A stretch of 64,000 nt of DNA, from positions 3,807,501 through 3,871,500 of the forward strand of contig NZ_CP072865.1 of the NCBI RefSeq assembly GCF_017948245.1. Direction: 5' to 3'. The first letter of the stretch is position 1. Every line of letters begins with the position of its first letter. The position numbers were made by a program, and so were the translations under genes. The notes under the pieces were generated by a model. It did no database searches, was not told the DNA's origin, and saw only the letters and a program-made list of their open reading frames with translations. Positions 42,937-52,839 of the stretch are shown piece after piece. This DNA comes from Rhizobium sp. NLR16a. Lineage in GTDB: Bacteria; Pseudomonadota; Alphaproteobacteria; Rhizobiales; Rhizobiaceae.

Positions 42937-43884
42937 ATGAACATGCGCCGGCTTGGAAAAACAGGTCTTTCGATCTCGCCGATCGTCTTCGGCGGCAATG
43001 TTTTCGGCTGGACGGCCGACGAGAAAACATCTTTCGCCATTCTCGACGCCTTCTTCGACGCGGGGCTGAACACGATCGACACGGCGGATGTCTATTCCAC
43101 ATGGGTTCCCGGCAACAAGGGTGGCGATTCCGAGGAGATCATCGGGCGCTGGCTAAAGCAATCGCGGATCTCCCGCGACAAGGCCGTCATCATTACCAAG
43201 GTCGGCTCGGACATGGGGCAGGGAAAGACCCTCAAGGAGGCATACATCCTGAAGGCGGTCGAGGGTTCGCTGCGCCGATTGCAGACGGACTATATCGATC
43301 TCTATCTCTCGCACTGGCCGGATTCCGATACGCCACACGAGGAAACGCTTGGCGCCTTCGCCAAGCTGAAGCAACAGGGCAAGATCGGCGCCATCGGCTG
43401 CTCGAACTATGATGCGGATCTGCTCCAGGCGTCGTTCGACGCAGCCGAGAAGGCTGGCCTGCCGCGATACGACGTGCTGCAGCCGGAATATAATCTTTAC
43501 GAGCGCGCGAGCTTCGAGGGGCAATTGGCCGAACTGTGCATCCGTCAGAATATCGGCGTCATCACCTATTTCAGCCTCGCAGCCGGTTTCCTGACCGGCA
43601 AATACCGCAGCAAGGCCGATACGCAAGGCCGCGCCCGCGAAGGCCGGGTTTCGCAATATTTCGACGCCAAGGGCCTGCGCATCCTCGCCGCGCTTGATCA
43701 GGTCTCGGCCGAGACCGGCGCCAAACCCGCGGAAATCTCGCTCGCCTGGCTTTTGCGCAAGAAAGGCGTCACGGCGCCGATTGCCAGTGCGACCAGCCTG
43801 TCGCAGCTTGAAAGCCTGGTGAAATCAGCAACACTCTCCCTTTCCAACGACGCAATGGCGCTGCTCGACGAAGCCGGTGCCTGA
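42937..43884 (+). CDS. Aldo/keto reductase family protein
   Basis: The start ATG at 42937 follows TTGGAG. The 315-residue TIM-barrel NADPH-dependent reductase has MRRLGKTGLSISPIVFGG (residues 3-20), catalytic Asp-Tyr in NTIDTADVYSTW (about 48-59), the lysine in VIITKVGSD (about 84-92) and the histidine in DLYLSHWPDSD (about 122-132). The C-terminal cofactor-binding region is GVTAPIASATSLSQLESLVK (about 283-302). It lies 187 bp from the divergent MocA gene and 11 bp before a GNAT gene, likely co-transcribed. Substrate unknown. Confidence 0.95.
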   Translation: MNMRRLGKTGLSISPIVFGGNVFGWTADEKTSFAILDAFFDAGLNTIDTADVYSTWVPGNKGGDSEEIIGRWLKQSRISRDKAVIITKVGSDMGQGKTLKEAYILKAVEGSLRRLQTDYIDLYLSHWPDSDTPHEETLGAFAKLKQQGKIGAIGCSNYDADLLQASFDAAEKAGLPRYDVLQPEYNLYERASFEGQLAELCIRQNIGVITYFSLAAGFLTGKYRSKADTQGRAREGRVSQYFDAKGLRILAALDQVSAETGAKPAEISLAWLLRKKGVTAPIASATSLSQLESLVKSATLSLSNDAMALLDEAGA

Positions 43885-43895
43885 ACAGGAATGCC

Positions 43896-44339
43896 ATGAC
43901 CGTAATCATTCGCGATGCCCGCCCGGAAGACGAAGCCCGTTGGCGTGAACTCTGGGCAGCTTATCTGGCCTTTTACGAGGTGAGCGTTGACGCTGACATC
44001 ACCGACCAGACGTGGCGGCGAATCTTCGATCCGGCCTCGGCGATCGGCATGCGCGTCGCCGAGGCCGACGGCAGGATCATGGGCTTTGCTCTTTTCCTGA
44101 CGCATGAGGGCACCTGGATCCGCGGCAGGGACTGCTATCTCGAAGACCTCTTCGTCGATCCCGATGCGCGCGGCAAGGGTGTCGGCCGGGCGCTGCTGGA
44201 CGATCTCGTCGCGCTCTGCAAGGCCGAGGGCTGGTCGCGGCTCTATTGGCATACGAGCGAAGGAAACAAGACTGCCCGTGCGCTCTACGACAGCTACGTC
44301 GAGAGTGACGGCCACATTCGCTACCGCATCAGTTTCTGA
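43896..44339 (+). CDS. GNAT family N-acetyltransferase
   Basis: The 147-residue acetyltransferase has the GNAT fold with the acetyl-CoA pyrophosphate-binding motif A in YLEDLFVDPDARGKGVGRAL (about residues 84-103), with the Q/RxxGxG/A core RGKGVG. The YWHTSEGNKTARALYDSY segment (about 119-136) is the usual motif B. It is small and cytosolic, and should N-acetylate an amino group on an unknown acceptor. It follows the aldo/keto reductase by 11 bp; the 3' end overlaps the convergent M15-like gene by 11 bp. Confidence 0.93.
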   Translation: MTVIIRDARPEDEARWRELWAAYLAFYEVSVDADITDQTWRRIFDPASAIGMRVAEADGRIMGFALFLTHEGTWIRGRDCYLEDLFVDPDARGKGVGRALLDDLVALCKAEGWSRLYWHTSEGNKTARALYDSYVESDGHIRYRISF

Positions 44340-44946
44340 GGGCGGGAAATCCCTCATACCATTCCGAATGGTCGCCTTCCCAGTTCCCCATGCCCGGCTT
44401 TGTCAGGATGCCGCGCGGCCTGACGTAGCTCTGGATCACCCGCTTCGGCCGTTCGTGCCATTGGATATTGAAGGCCGAAAGCTTTGGGAAGAAGCAGAGC
44501 GAGGCGTAGGGCAGATGGTCGTGGATCCACCAGGCGAGCCGCTGCCAATCGCTTTCATCGCGATAGCGGTCGATCATCCAGGGCACGGCAATGCAGACGG
44601 CGGCGCCCATGCAGCCGTCGAAATCCCTGATATCCCAGATGTGATGCGCAGCCGTTGCGGCATTGGTGGAACAGTTCAGATTGTTCGCGTTGCCGAAGCG
44701 GTTGACCTCAGGCGAGCGGTAGCCGGAGCGGATGTGAAGACGCCCGAACGTCGCTTCCAGCGGCTCCAGCAGTTCCTCGCAAAGTCTTTTGCCGGCTTCG
44801 ATCGCCAGGTCGGGATCCTCGGGGATATTGGGAATCCGGTAGAAATCCGCGATTTCCGAATGCAGGAAATCGCGGAAGAAGAAGTTTTGCGACAGCCGCA
44901 CGCGGCCGAGATCCTCCAGACCCTTCATCGAACCCGGCTTTCGCAT
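44329..44946 (-). CDS. M15 D-Ala-D-Ala carboxypeptidase-like protein of unknown function
   Basis: The ATG at 44946 has GGAGG about 10 nt before it, giving 205 residues; longer and shorter starts are possible. The sequence resembles M15-fold peptidoglycan peptidases: EATFGRLHIRSGYRSPEVNR (about residues 63-82) matches the S-G-Y-R-S core, and NAATAAHHIWDIRDFDG (about 94-110) has the histidine/aspartate metal-type pattern. No signal peptide is evident, so a role in the cytoplasm or a non-peptidase role cannot be excluded. It converges on the GNAT gene. The family assignment is moderate. Confidence 0.6.
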   Translation of the reverse strand: MRKPGSMKGLEDLGRVRLSQNFFFRDFLHSEIADFYRIPNIPEDPDLAIEAGKRLCEELLEPLEATFGRLHIRSGYRSPEVNRFGNANNLNCSTNAATAAHHIWDIRDFDGCMGAAVCIAVPWMIDRYRDESDWQRLAWWIHDHLPYASLCFFPKLSAFNIQWHERPKRVIQSYVRPRGILTKPGMGNWEGDHSEWYEGFPALRN

Positions 44947-45094
44947 GATCTTTTCGTCCTCCACTTCAGCGGCCGAATGATTGCCCGGCGCGGTTTTCCA
45001 GTCCACCCGAAATCGATCGGGAACAAATTGCGCGATCTTCGCTTCTTAGTGTGTCGCCGCATTCGCGGCCTTTCCCAAAACAAGGATCGAGAAA

Positions 45095-45592
45095 ATGGCC
45101 AAGGAAAAGACGTTGGAAGACCTCTTCTACGACACGCTCAAGGACATCTATTTTGCCGAGCGGCAGATATTGCGCGCCCTGCCGAAGATGGCGCGCGCCG
45201 CCCAGTCCTCCGAACTGAAGGCCGGTTTCCAGAAGCATCTCGAGGAAACGGAAGCCCAGGTCGAGCGGCTGCAGCAGGTTTTTGAAAAGATCGGCAAGCG
45301 CGCCCAGGGCAAGACCTGCGAGGCGATCCAGGGCATTATCGCCGAGGGAGAAGAGATCATGGAAGAATTCAAGGGCACACCGGCGCTGGATGCGGGGCTG
45401 ATCTCGGCTGCCCAGGCGGTCGAGCACTATGAAATCGCCCGTTACGGCACGCTGAAGACATGGGCCGCGACGCTCGGCCAGAAGGATGTCGTCGCCCTGC
45501 TCGACCAGACGCTGCAGGAGGAAACGGCCACCGACAAGATCCTTACCAAGCTCGCCACGACTGCGGCAAACCAGAAGGCAAAAGCCGCCTGA
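45095..45592 (+). CDS. DUF892 (YciE/YciF) ferritin-like protein
   Basis: The 165-residue protein is a four-helix ferritin-like DUF892 member. It has KTLEDLFYDTLKDIYFAERQ (about residues 5-24), ETEAQVERLQQVFEKIGKRA (about 51-70), the conserved GKTCEAIQGIIAEGEE (about 72-87) and HYEIARYGTLKTWA (about 110-123), with glutamate/histidine residues that could bind a di-iron centre. In enterobacteria YciEF are induced by stress. It has its own AT-poor upstream region of 88 bp. Iron storage is inferred. Confidence 0.92.
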   Translation: MAKEKTLEDLFYDTLKDIYFAERQILRALPKMARAAQSSELKAGFQKHLEETEAQVERLQQVFEKIGKRAQGKTCEAIQGIIAEGEEIMEEFKGTPALDAGLISAAQAVEHYEIARYGTLKTWAATLGQKDVVALLDQTLQEETATDKILTKLATTAANQKAKAA

Positions 45593-45619
45593 CGAAACGA
45601 GGCAAACGAGCGGCGGCCC

Positions 45620-46528
45620 TCATCGGCCGCCCGCATCCCTCACCGCATACCTGAAGAAATCGATGAAGGCGCGCAGCGCCGGCCGCATTTGCCGTCGGCT
45701 CGGATAATAGACAAACCACCCGGGATAGGGCGCGCACCAATCCTCCAGCACCCGCACCAGCCTGCCGGCCGTCAGTTCGGTATGCACCCGCATGTCGAAG
45801 AGATAGGCAAGGCCGGCGCCGTTCAGCGCCGCGAGCAGGGCCAGCCGGTCCTCGCTGACAACAAGCGGCCCATCGACCGCGACGATCAGTTCCTGCCCAT
45901 CCTTTTCGAATTCCCAACGATAGATGGAGCCGTTGGTGAAGCGTCGCTTGATGCAACGATGATGGACGAGATCGCGCGGGTGCTCCGGCTTCGGATAGCG
46001 CTCGAAATATTCCGGCGAGGCCGCGATCACCGTCGTCAGATTGGGTGAGATCCTGACTGCGATCATATCGGCCTCCAGGCTCTCCTCCAGCCGGATGCCC
46101 GCGTCGAAACCCTCCTTGACGATATCGGTGAAGCCGTCCTCATTGGCGATCTCCAGCGTGATATCGGGATAGGTGTTGAGAAAATCGCCAAGGCGCGGGG
46201 CGAGCAGGATATCGGAGGCGAAGCGCGGCGCAGTGACGCGCAGGTTTCCGGCCGGTTTGCCGCGCGTATCGTTGACCGCCTCCAACGCGACGCCGATCTC
46301 CTCGAGCGCCGGACGCAACCTTTCGAGAAGCAGCCGGCCTTCCTCTGTCGGCGCGACACTGCGGGTCGTACGCGCCAGAAGCCTGACGCCGAGACTGTCC
46401 TCCAGGCTCGAAATGGCGTGGCTGACCGCCGACGGCGCGACGAGCAGTTCCTTGGCCGCGGCCCGGAAGCTGCGATGCTCCGCGACGGCGGCGAGAACGG
46501 CGAGTTGAGAGAGTTGCCTTCTGTCCAT
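45620..46528 (-). CDS. LysR family transcriptional regulator
   Basis: The 302-residue regulator has the LysR helix-turn-helix RSFRAAAKELLVAPSAVSHA (about residues 19-38), then ARTTRSVAPTEEGRLLLERL (about 52-71), and a two-lobe effector domain that includes DAGIRLEESLEADMIAV (about 141-157). It is divergent from an aldo/keto reductase gene with 129 bp between, which holds AT-rich DNA and TGCATGCA near 46561. Control of that reductase is likely by position. The sequence resembles the earlier LysR (25327-26223) closely enough to suggest a shared subfamily. Confidence 0.93.
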   Translation of the reverse strand: MDRRQLSQLAVLAAVAEHRSFRAAAKELLVAPSAVSHAISSLEDSLGVRLLARTTRSVAPTEEGRLLLERLRPALEEIGVALEAVNDTRGKPAGNLRVTAPRFASDILLAPRLGDFLNTYPDITLEIANEDGFTDIVKEGFDAGIRLEESLEADMIAVRISPNLTTVIAASPEYFERYPKPEHPRDLVHHRCIKRRFTNGSIYRWEFEKDGQELIVAVDGPLVVSEDRLALLAALNGAGLAYLFDMRVHTELTAGRLVRVLEDWCAPYPGWFVYYPSRRQMRPALRAFIDFFRYAVRDAGGR

Positions 46529-46657
46529 TGATCGAAATTATAGAACAGGCTGTTAGAAACTGCATGCATTTTTTGATTGATACGGCGCCGATATAGTCTG
46601 CCCCTGCCGCAATGATCTCCCAAGCGGTTCGGCGCCAGCTCAGAAAAGGAGCGCATC

Positions 46658-47653
<996 letters not shown>

Positions 47654-47662
47654 AAACGGACA

Positions 47663-47691
47663 AGCCCGGCCGGTCGCATAGGTCGGGCTTG
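47663..47691 (+). terminator. Hairpin after the aldo/keto reductase
   Basis: AAGCCCGGCC (47663-47672) pairs with GGTCGGGCTT (47682-47691) with one wobble and a nine-base loop, 9 bp past the stop. It lacks a strong U-run but the CTT at its end and position suit an intrinsic terminator. Confidence 0.6.
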
Positions 47692-47744
47692 CCTTCGCGG
47701 CCGGCGAAACTATCTAACGTCATCTTGGAGAACGGGATGGAAAC

Positions 47745-48104
47745 ATGTCGGACAGGCAGGCAGTCGAACAGACGGTTCATCTCTATGTCGAAGGCATGGC
47801 CTTCGCCAATGCGGCAGCCTTGAAGAAGGCCTTTCACCCGAAAAGCTCGATCATCGGCTATTACCAGAATGCCGTCGAATGGCTGACGCGGGACGAATTC
47901 ATCGCCGCGATCCTGGCGGAGGAGCCCGCCGCGCCCGGCACGCAGCCTTTCATGGACATCCAGAACGTCGATGTCGAGGGTGACGCGGCAAGCGTCAAGG
48001 TCACCGACGATTTCGCCGGAATGCGCTTTACCGACTATCTCTCGCTGCTGAAGATCGAAGGACGCTGGGTGATCGTCAGCAAGCTCTACCATCTTCATAC
48101 GTGA
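47745..48104 (+). CDS. Nuclear transport factor 2-like (SnoaL/lumazine-binding-like) protein
   Basis: The 119-residue protein has the NTF2/SnoaL cone fold in its pattern: VEQTVHLYVEGMAFANAAAL (about residues 7-26), KKAFHPKSSIIGYYQNA (about 27-43) and the C-terminal FTDYLSLLKIEGRWVIVSKL (about 96-115), which is the usual terminal strand pair. It resembles putative lumazine-binding or polyketide-cyclase-like proteins. It has no other domain. The ATG at 47745 is preceded by GGAAACAT, a weak site. Function unknown. Confidence 0.88.
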   Translation: MSDRQAVEQTVHLYVEGMAFANAAALKKAFHPKSSIIGYYQNAVEWLTRDEFIAAILAEEPAAPGTQPFMDIQNVDVEGDAASVKVTDDFAGMRFTDYLSLLKIEGRWVIVSKLYHLHT

Positions 48105-48106
48105 AA

Positions 48107-48132
48107 AGACCGGCCGCTTACGCGACCGGTCT
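48107..48132. terminator. Hairpin between the NTF2-like gene and pheT (bidirectional candidate)
   Basis: AGACCGGCCGC (48107-48117) and GCGACCGGTCT (48122-48132) form a stem with one mismatch and a four-base loop. AAAA precedes and CTTCAGTTTT follows, so it could stop transcripts from both the NTF2-like gene and pheT, which converge here. Confidence 0.65.
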
Positions 48133-48155
48133 CTTCAGTTTTCGGAAGATGAAGC

Positions 48156-50579
48156 TCAACTTCTGAGCACACCGCCGGTGAATTTCGTCACGCTCGCCAC
48201 GATCTTCTGCGTCAGCGCCTCGAAATCCTCATCCGTCAGCGTGCGCTCGACCGGCTGGATCTGAACCTCGATCGCCACCGACTTCTTGCCCTCGCCGACC
48301 GATGCGCCCTCGAAGATGTCGAAGACATTAACGCCGGTGATGAGCTTGCGGTCGGCGCCGGTCGCAGCCTTGACGATCGCGCCTGATTCCACCGTCTTGT
48401 CGACGACGAAGGCGAAGTCGCGCTTGACGGCCTGGAACGGCGACAGATCGAGCGCCGGCTTGGTGCGGGTCGCCTTCTTCTTCGGCTCCGCCATAGCATC
48501 GAGATAGACTTCGAAGCCGCAGAGAGCGCCGGAGACATCAAGGGCTTCCAGCGTCAACGGATGGAATTCGCCGAAATAGCCGAGCACGATCTTTGGCCCC
48601 ATCTTGATCGTGCCGGAGCGGCCAGGATGAAACCATTCGGGGCCGCCCTGCTCGATCTGGATGTTGCTCGTCGGCAGGCCGCAGGCTTCGATGACGGCGA
48701 GCGCATCGGCCTTGGCGTCGAAGGCGTCGACCGGCTTGCCGCCGCCCTTGGCTGCATTCGACCACATGCGGCCGGCGCCGGCGAGCGAGGCCGTGCCGCG
48801 GCGGATGCCGCCGGCGACGCGGCGCTGGCCTTCCGGCCGGTCGTTTTCATAGGTGCCCGAGACCTCGAAGATGGCGACGTCGGCATAACCCTTGTCGGCA
48901 TTGCGCTGAGCTGCGGTCAGCAGACCCGGCAGCAACGACGGGCGCATGTCCGACATTTCGACAGCGATCGGATTGGCAAGCTTGAGGGCTGGCGAACCGC
49001 CGCCGAACAGCTTCGCATGTTCCTCCGCAATGAAGGACCAGGTGACGGCTTCGAGCATGCCGCGCGCGGCCAGCGCCCGCTTGGCCGCACGGGTGCGGAT
49101 CTGCAGAGTCGTCAGAATCTTGCCGTTGACGGCGGCATGGCTTTCGAGCGGCGCCGGCTTGATATTGTCGACGCCATGGATGCGCATGACCTCCTCGACG
49201 AGATCCGCCTTGCCGTCGACATCCGGGCGCCAGGAGGGAACGGCGACGGAGACGCGCTCGCCGGAACCGGAGACCGTGAAGCCGAGACGCGTCAGGATCG
49301 TGTTGCTTTCCTCATTCGAGACGTCGAGGCCGGTCAGGCGCTTGACCTCCGAATAGGGGAAATCGACGACCTTCGGTTCGTAGCCGTGATAGCCGACAAT
49401 CTCGGCCCTGGCGGCGGTGCCGCCGCAGAGTTCCAGCACCAGTTCCGTCGTGCGTTCGAGACCGGGAACCATGTATTCCGGATCGACGCCGCGTTCGAAG
49501 CGATAGCGGGCATCGGTGATGATGCCGAGACTGCGGCCGGATTTGGCGATGTTCATCGGATCCCACAGAGCGGATTCGATCAGGACGTCGACGGTGTTGT
49601 CGTCGCAGCCGGAATGTTCGCCGCCCATGATGCCGCCGATCGATTCGATGCCTTCTTCATCTGATATGACGACATTGTTCGGGCCGAGCTTGTATTCGCG
49701 CTGGTCGAGCGCCAGCACAGTCTCACCTTCCCTTGCCCGGCGGACAGTGAGATTGCCCTTTATCTTGGCGGCATCGAAGACGTGGATCGGGCGGCCCTGA
49801 TCGAAGGTCATGTAATTGGTGATATCAACCAGCGCATTGATCGGGCGCAGGCCAATGGCGGTGAGCCGCTGCTGCATCCAGCGCGGGCTCGGGCCGTTCG
49901 TGACGCCGCGCACGAGACGCAGCGCAAAGCCTGGGCAGAGCCTGGGATCATCGAGATCGAGCGTCAGCTTCACCGGCGTTTCGCCTTCGATAGCGAAGGA
50001 CGGCGCAGACCGCGTCTTCAGCGTGCCGAGACCGGAGGCGGCGAGATCACGGGCGATGCCGTGGATCGAGGTGCAGTCCGGCCGGTTCGGCGTCAGGTTG
50101 ATCTCGATGACGGGATCGTCGAGATGGGCATAGGAAGCATAACTCCGGCCGACCGGCGCATCCTCCGGCAGATCGATGATGCCGTCATGATTGTCGGAAA
50201 TCTCAAGCTCCTTTTCGGAGCACATCATGCCGCGGCTTTCGACGCCGCGGATATTGCCGACGGCCAGCGTCACCTCGATGCCGGGAACATAGGTTCCAGG
50301 TGCGGCAAAGGCGCCGACCAGGCCGGCGCGTGCATTCGGGGCACCGCACACGACCTGCACCGGCGCGCCGGATCCGGTATCCACCATCAACACCTTCAGG
50401 CGATCGGCCTGGGGATGTTTTTCCGCCGACAGGACCTTGGCGATGACGAAGGGCTTGAACGCCGCCTTGTCATCGACATCCTCGACTTCCAACCCGATCT
50501 CGGTGAGGCGGGCGCAGATTTCATCCAGCGTGGCATCCGTTTCGAGATGCTCTTTCAGCCAGGAGAGCGTGAATTTCAT
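48156..50579 (-). CDS. pheT: Phenylalanyl-tRNA synthetase beta subunit
   Basis: The 807-residue protein is the PheT subunit of the (alpha-beta)2 phenylalanyl-tRNA synthetase. It has the N-terminal [20 protein letters not shown], then a tRNA-binding (EMAP-like) domain near residues 40-150 with [20 protein letters not shown] (about 76-95), the [20 protein letters not shown] segment (about 161-180), B5/B3-4 editing parts and the C-terminal FDX-ACB anticodon domain. Length is normal (about 800). It lies 16 bp after pheS, in an operon with infC, rpmI and rplT. A bidirectional hairpin follows its stop. Confidence 0.98.
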   Translation of the reverse strand: MKFTLSWLKEHLETDATLDEICARLTEIGLEVEDVDDKAAFKPFVIAKVLSAEKHPQADRLKVLMVDTGSGAPVQVVCGAPNARAGLVGAFAAPGTYVPGIEVTLAVGNIRGVESRGMMCSEKELEISDNHDGIIDLPEDAPVGRSYASYAHLDDPVIEINLTPNRPDCTSIHGIARDLAASGLGTLKTRSAPSFAIEGETPVKLTLDLDDPRLCPGFALRLVRGVTNGPSPRWMQQRLTAIGLRPINALVDITNYMTFDQGRPIHVFDAAKIKGNLTVRRAREGETVLALDQREYKLGPNNVVISDEEGIESIGGIMGGEHSGCDDNTVDVLIESALWDPMNIAKSGRSLGIITDARYRFERGVDPEYMVPGLERTTELVLELCGGTAARAEIVGYHGYEPKVVDFPYSEVKRLTGLDVSNEESNTILTRLGFTVSGSGERVSVAVPSWRPDVDGKADLVEEVMRIHGVDNIKPAPLESHAAVNGKILTTLQIRTRAAKRALAARGMLEAVTWSFIAEEHAKLFGGGSPALKLANPIAVEMSDMRPSLLPGLLTAAQRNADKGYADVAIFEVSGTYENDRPEGQRRVAGGIRRGTASLAGAGRMWSNAAKGGGKPVDAFDAKADALAVIEACGLPTSNIQIEQGGPEWFHPGRSGTIKMGPKIVLGYFGEFHPLTLEALDVSGALCGFEVYLDAMAEPKKKATRTKPALDLSPFQAVKRDFAFVVDKTVESGAIVKAATGADRKLITGVNVFDIFEGASVGEGKKSVAIEVQIQPVERTLTDEDFEALTQKIVASVTKFTGGVLRS

Positions 50580-50595
50580 CGTCCCAAATCTCCGT

Positions 50596-51678
50596 TCAAG
50601 CGCTCAGACCGCCGAACAGCGTCGGCATGTCGAGCGGGCGGAAGCCGTAATGCGTCATCCAGCGGACGTCGGCATTGAAGAAGTCGCGCAGGTCGGGCAT
50701 GCCGTATTTCAGCATGGCGATGCGATCGAGGCCCATGCCCCAGGCAAAACCCTGATATTCGTCCGGATCGAGCCCGCCATAGCGCAACACGTTCGGGTGG
50801 ACCATGCCGCAGCCGAGGATCTCCATCCAGTCGGTGCCTTCGCCGAACTTGACGATCGGACCGGAGCGGTCGCACTGAATATCGACCTCGAAGGAGGGCT
50901 CGGTGAAGGGGAAGAAGGACGGGCGGAAACGCATCGTCACGCTGTCGACCTCAAAGAAGGTCTTGCAGAATTCTTCCAGCACCCAGCGCATGTTGGCGAC
51001 ATTGGCCTTCTTGTCGACGACCAGGCCCTCGACCTGATGGAACATCGGCGAATGTGTGGCGTCAGAGTCCTGGCGATAGGTCTTGCCGGGAATGATGATG
51101 CGGATCGGCGGTTTTTGCGTCTCCATAGTGCGCACCTGCACCGGCGAGGTATGGGTGCGCAGCACTTTGCGCTCACCATTCTCATCCGGATTGAAGAAGA
51201 AAGTGTCATGCATCTCGCGGGCCGGATGGCCTTCGGGGAAGTTCAGCGCCGTGAAATTGTAGTAGTCGGTTTCGATATCGGGACCTTCGGCGATCGAGAA
51301 GCCCATGTCGGCGAAGATCGCGGTGATCTCGTCGACGATCTGGCTGATCGGGTGGATGCGGCCGCGCTCGGCGGGCGAGGAGCGCACCGGCAGGCTGATA
51401 TCGACCGTCTCGGCCTTCAGCCGCGCATTGACAGCCGCAACCTTCAGCACTGACTTGCGTTCGGCAATGGCGTCCGTCACCGCATTCTTCAGGGCGTTGA
51501 TCGCAGCCCCCCGGGTCTGGCGTTCCTCCGGCGTCATGGCGCCGAGCGTCTTCAGCAGTTCGGAGACGGAGCCCTTCTTGCCAAGCGCGGACACGCGCAC
51601 GGCTTCAAGCGCGGGCTCATCACCAGCGGCGGAAATTTCGGCAAGCAAGGTAGATTTAAGCTGGTCGATATCTGACAT
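50596..51678 (-). CDS. pheS: Phenylalanyl-tRNA synthetase alpha subunit
   Basis: The ATG at 51678 gives 360 residues beginning [20 protein letters not shown], the family's usual coiled N-terminus; frames extending further upstream overlap the attenuator and are not used. It is the catalytic alpha subunit. Motif 2 lies in [20 protein letters not shown] (about residues 180-199) and [19 protein letters not shown] (about 214-232). Motif 3 is [20 protein letters not shown] (about 320-339). It should pair with PheT, 16 bp downstream. Its upstream region contains a terminator/antiterminator. Confidence 0.98.
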   Translation of the reverse strand: MSDIDQLKSTLLAEISAAGDEPALEAVRVSALGKKGSVSELLKTLGAMTPEERQTRGAAINALKNAVTDAIAERKSVLKVAAVNARLKAETVDISLPVRSSPAERGRIHPISQIVDEITAIFADMGFSIAEGPDIETDYYNFTALNFPEGHPAREMHDTFFFNPDENGERKVLRTHTSPVQVRTMETQKPPIRIIIPGKTYRQDSDATHSPMFHQVEGLVVDKKANVANMRWVLEEFCKTFFEVDSVTMRFRPSFFPFTEPSFEVDIQCDRSGPIVKFGEGTDWMEILGCGMVHPNVLRYGGLDPDEYQGFAWGMGLDRIAMLKYGMPDLRDFFNADVRWMTHYGFRPLDMPTLFGGLSA

Positions 51679-51755
51679 CGTCTTCTTTCCGTCCAGATCA
51701 GGCGGCGTTCGAAAGGCAGGCTGGAGAGGCCGGCGCAAGGAATATAAAGAAAGAA

Positions 51756-51825
51756 AAACCCGCGCCAGCCCAAACCAGCGCGGGTTTCCCAAAATTCAAA
51801 AAGCGTCAAGCTTGGGAAGCGCTGG
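51756..51825 (-). promoter_or_regulatory. Attenuator-like terminator/antiterminator between rplT and pheS
   Basis: Read on the minus strand, the terminator stem is AAACCCGCGC (51787-51778) with GCGCGGGTTT (51765-51756), followed by the U-rich TTCTTTCTTTATATT. An alternative stem pairs CCAGCGC-TTCCC (51825-51814) with GGGAA-ACCC-GCGCTGG (51790-51775), sharing the terminator's 5' arm, so the two exclude each other. A short TTG-started frame (51809) in the loop encodes Phe codons, TTTGAATTT, but has no clear ribosome binding site. A phe-type leader control is inferred by analogy with E. coli pheM. Confidence 0.6.
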
Positions 51826-52230
51826 TTACCGAACCGCGCCTTCAAACTCGTTAGCCGTGCCGGTTTCCTTGAGATATTCAAGGGCCTTCTTAGCGGCAGC
51901 AACCAGGGCGCCGAATGCTTCCGGCTCGTGGATCGCCATGTCGGACAGAACCTTGCGGTCGACTTCGATGCCAGCCTTGTTCAGGCCGTCGATGAAGCGG
52001 CCATAGGTCAGGCCGAATTCACGGACGGCAGCGTTGATGCGCTGGATCCAGAGGGCGCGGAAGTTGCGCTTGTTGACCTTGCGGTCGCGGTAGGCGTACT
52101 GCTTGGCGCGATCGACGGCAGCCTTGGCGGTACGGATGGTGTTCTTGCGGCGGCCGTAAAAGCCCTTCGCGGCCTTCAGAACCTTCTTATGCTTGGCGTG
52201 GGCTGCGACGCCTCTTTTTACACGTGCCAT
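51826..52230 (-). CDS. rplT: 50S ribosomal protein L20
   Basis: The 134-residue protein is L20, which binds 23S rRNA and is needed early in 50S assembly. It starts [20 protein letters not shown] and has [20 protein letters not shown] (about residues 23-42) and the C-terminal [14 protein letters not shown]. Length fits alphaproteobacterial L20. The gene lies 39 bp after rpmI and 147 bp before pheS, with the attenuator between. L20 can bind its own mRNA in E. coli; this is not shown here. Confidence 0.98.
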   Translation of the reverse strand: MARVKRGVAAHAKHKKVLKAAKGFYGRRKNTIRTAKAAVDRAKQYAYRDRKVNKRNFRALWIQRINAAVREFGLTYGRFIDGLNKAGIEVDRKVLSDMAIHEPEAFGALVAAAKKALEYLKETGTANEFEGAVR

Positions 52231-52269
52231 ATCATGATCTCCTTAATCTAACGCGTTACCGGAATAGTC

Positions 52270-52473
52270 TCAGAGACCGTTCGGCAGATAGTTCTTCACG
52301 ACCTTGCGGCCATCGGGTTCTGCGAGAACCATCGTGCCGCGTGCATCGCGAATGAACTTGTTCGTGCGCTTGATCATGCCATGGCGCTTGCCAGCGGCAG
52401 CCGCCTTGACCTTGCCGGATGCGGTGATCTTGAACCGCTTCTTGGCAGCGGACTTCGTCTTCATCTTGGGCAT
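52270..52473 (-). CDS. rpmI: 50S ribosomal protein L35
   Basis: The 67-residue L35 starts at the ATG at 52473: [20 protein letters not shown], with [20 protein letters not shown] next, the usual family pattern. It is a small 50S protein. A longer frame upstream has no L35-like sequence. Ribosome binding site AAGGAG lies just before the start. It is followed by rplT after 39 bp, and separated from infC by 366 bp. Confidence 0.98.
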   Translation of the reverse strand: MPKMKTKSAAKKRFKITASGKVKAAAAGKRHGMIKRTNKFIRDARGTMVLAEPDGRKVVKNYLPNGL

Positions 52474-52839
52474 TTTGCTACTCCTTCTGTCCTCCCTGCG
52501 CGCTTCATCAAAAAGCCCTCCTTGCGAAGTCCGGTTCTCCGGTCGTCGCAACAAGGTGCGGGAGCGTTTGTTGTTGATCTGCGGCATCGGCGACGAACCG
52601 TTCCGCAAGCATTCGAAACTGCCACGGCATGCCCTGCCGGTCAGTTCGGACGCGCGCTTATAACCGCAGCGTCACGAAAGTGCAACGGGGCCCCGGAGGA
52701 ATCTTCGGCTACGCATGTCGCCCGGAAGTGTGCGGCGGTTCCGGGATAACGACATGCATAAAACAAAGGCTGAAGACAGGGTAGCCAAACGCACAAAAGC
52801 CGCCCTTGCGGACGGCCTTGGGCAAGAAGTGACTGGCGC
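52474..52839. other. Long intergenic region between infC and rpmI
   Basis: The 366-bp gap is unusual for this gene cluster. It starts with a terminator after infC (52797-52818). The remaining part probably holds a separate promoter for rpmI-rplT-pheST. I see no conserved ribosomal-protein leader structure by eye, although it is long enough to host one. AT-rich DNA around 52770 (GCATAAAACAAAG) could be part of a promoter. Confidence 0.4.
52797..52818 (-). terminator. Intrinsic terminator after infC
   Basis: On the minus strand GCCGTCC (52818-52812) pairs with GGGCGGC (52807-52801) around GCAA, with one wobble, followed by TTTTGTGCG. It starts 22 bp past the infC stop and implies that infC is largely transcribed apart from rpmI. 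Confidence 0.75.

Noticed and set aside
51552..51902. A Phe-rich protein-coding gene on the minus strand overlapping the pheS leader
   Set aside because: The frame overlaps rplT and pheS, lacks a ribosome binding site and its FFF comes from the terminator U-tract; only a short leader role is considered.
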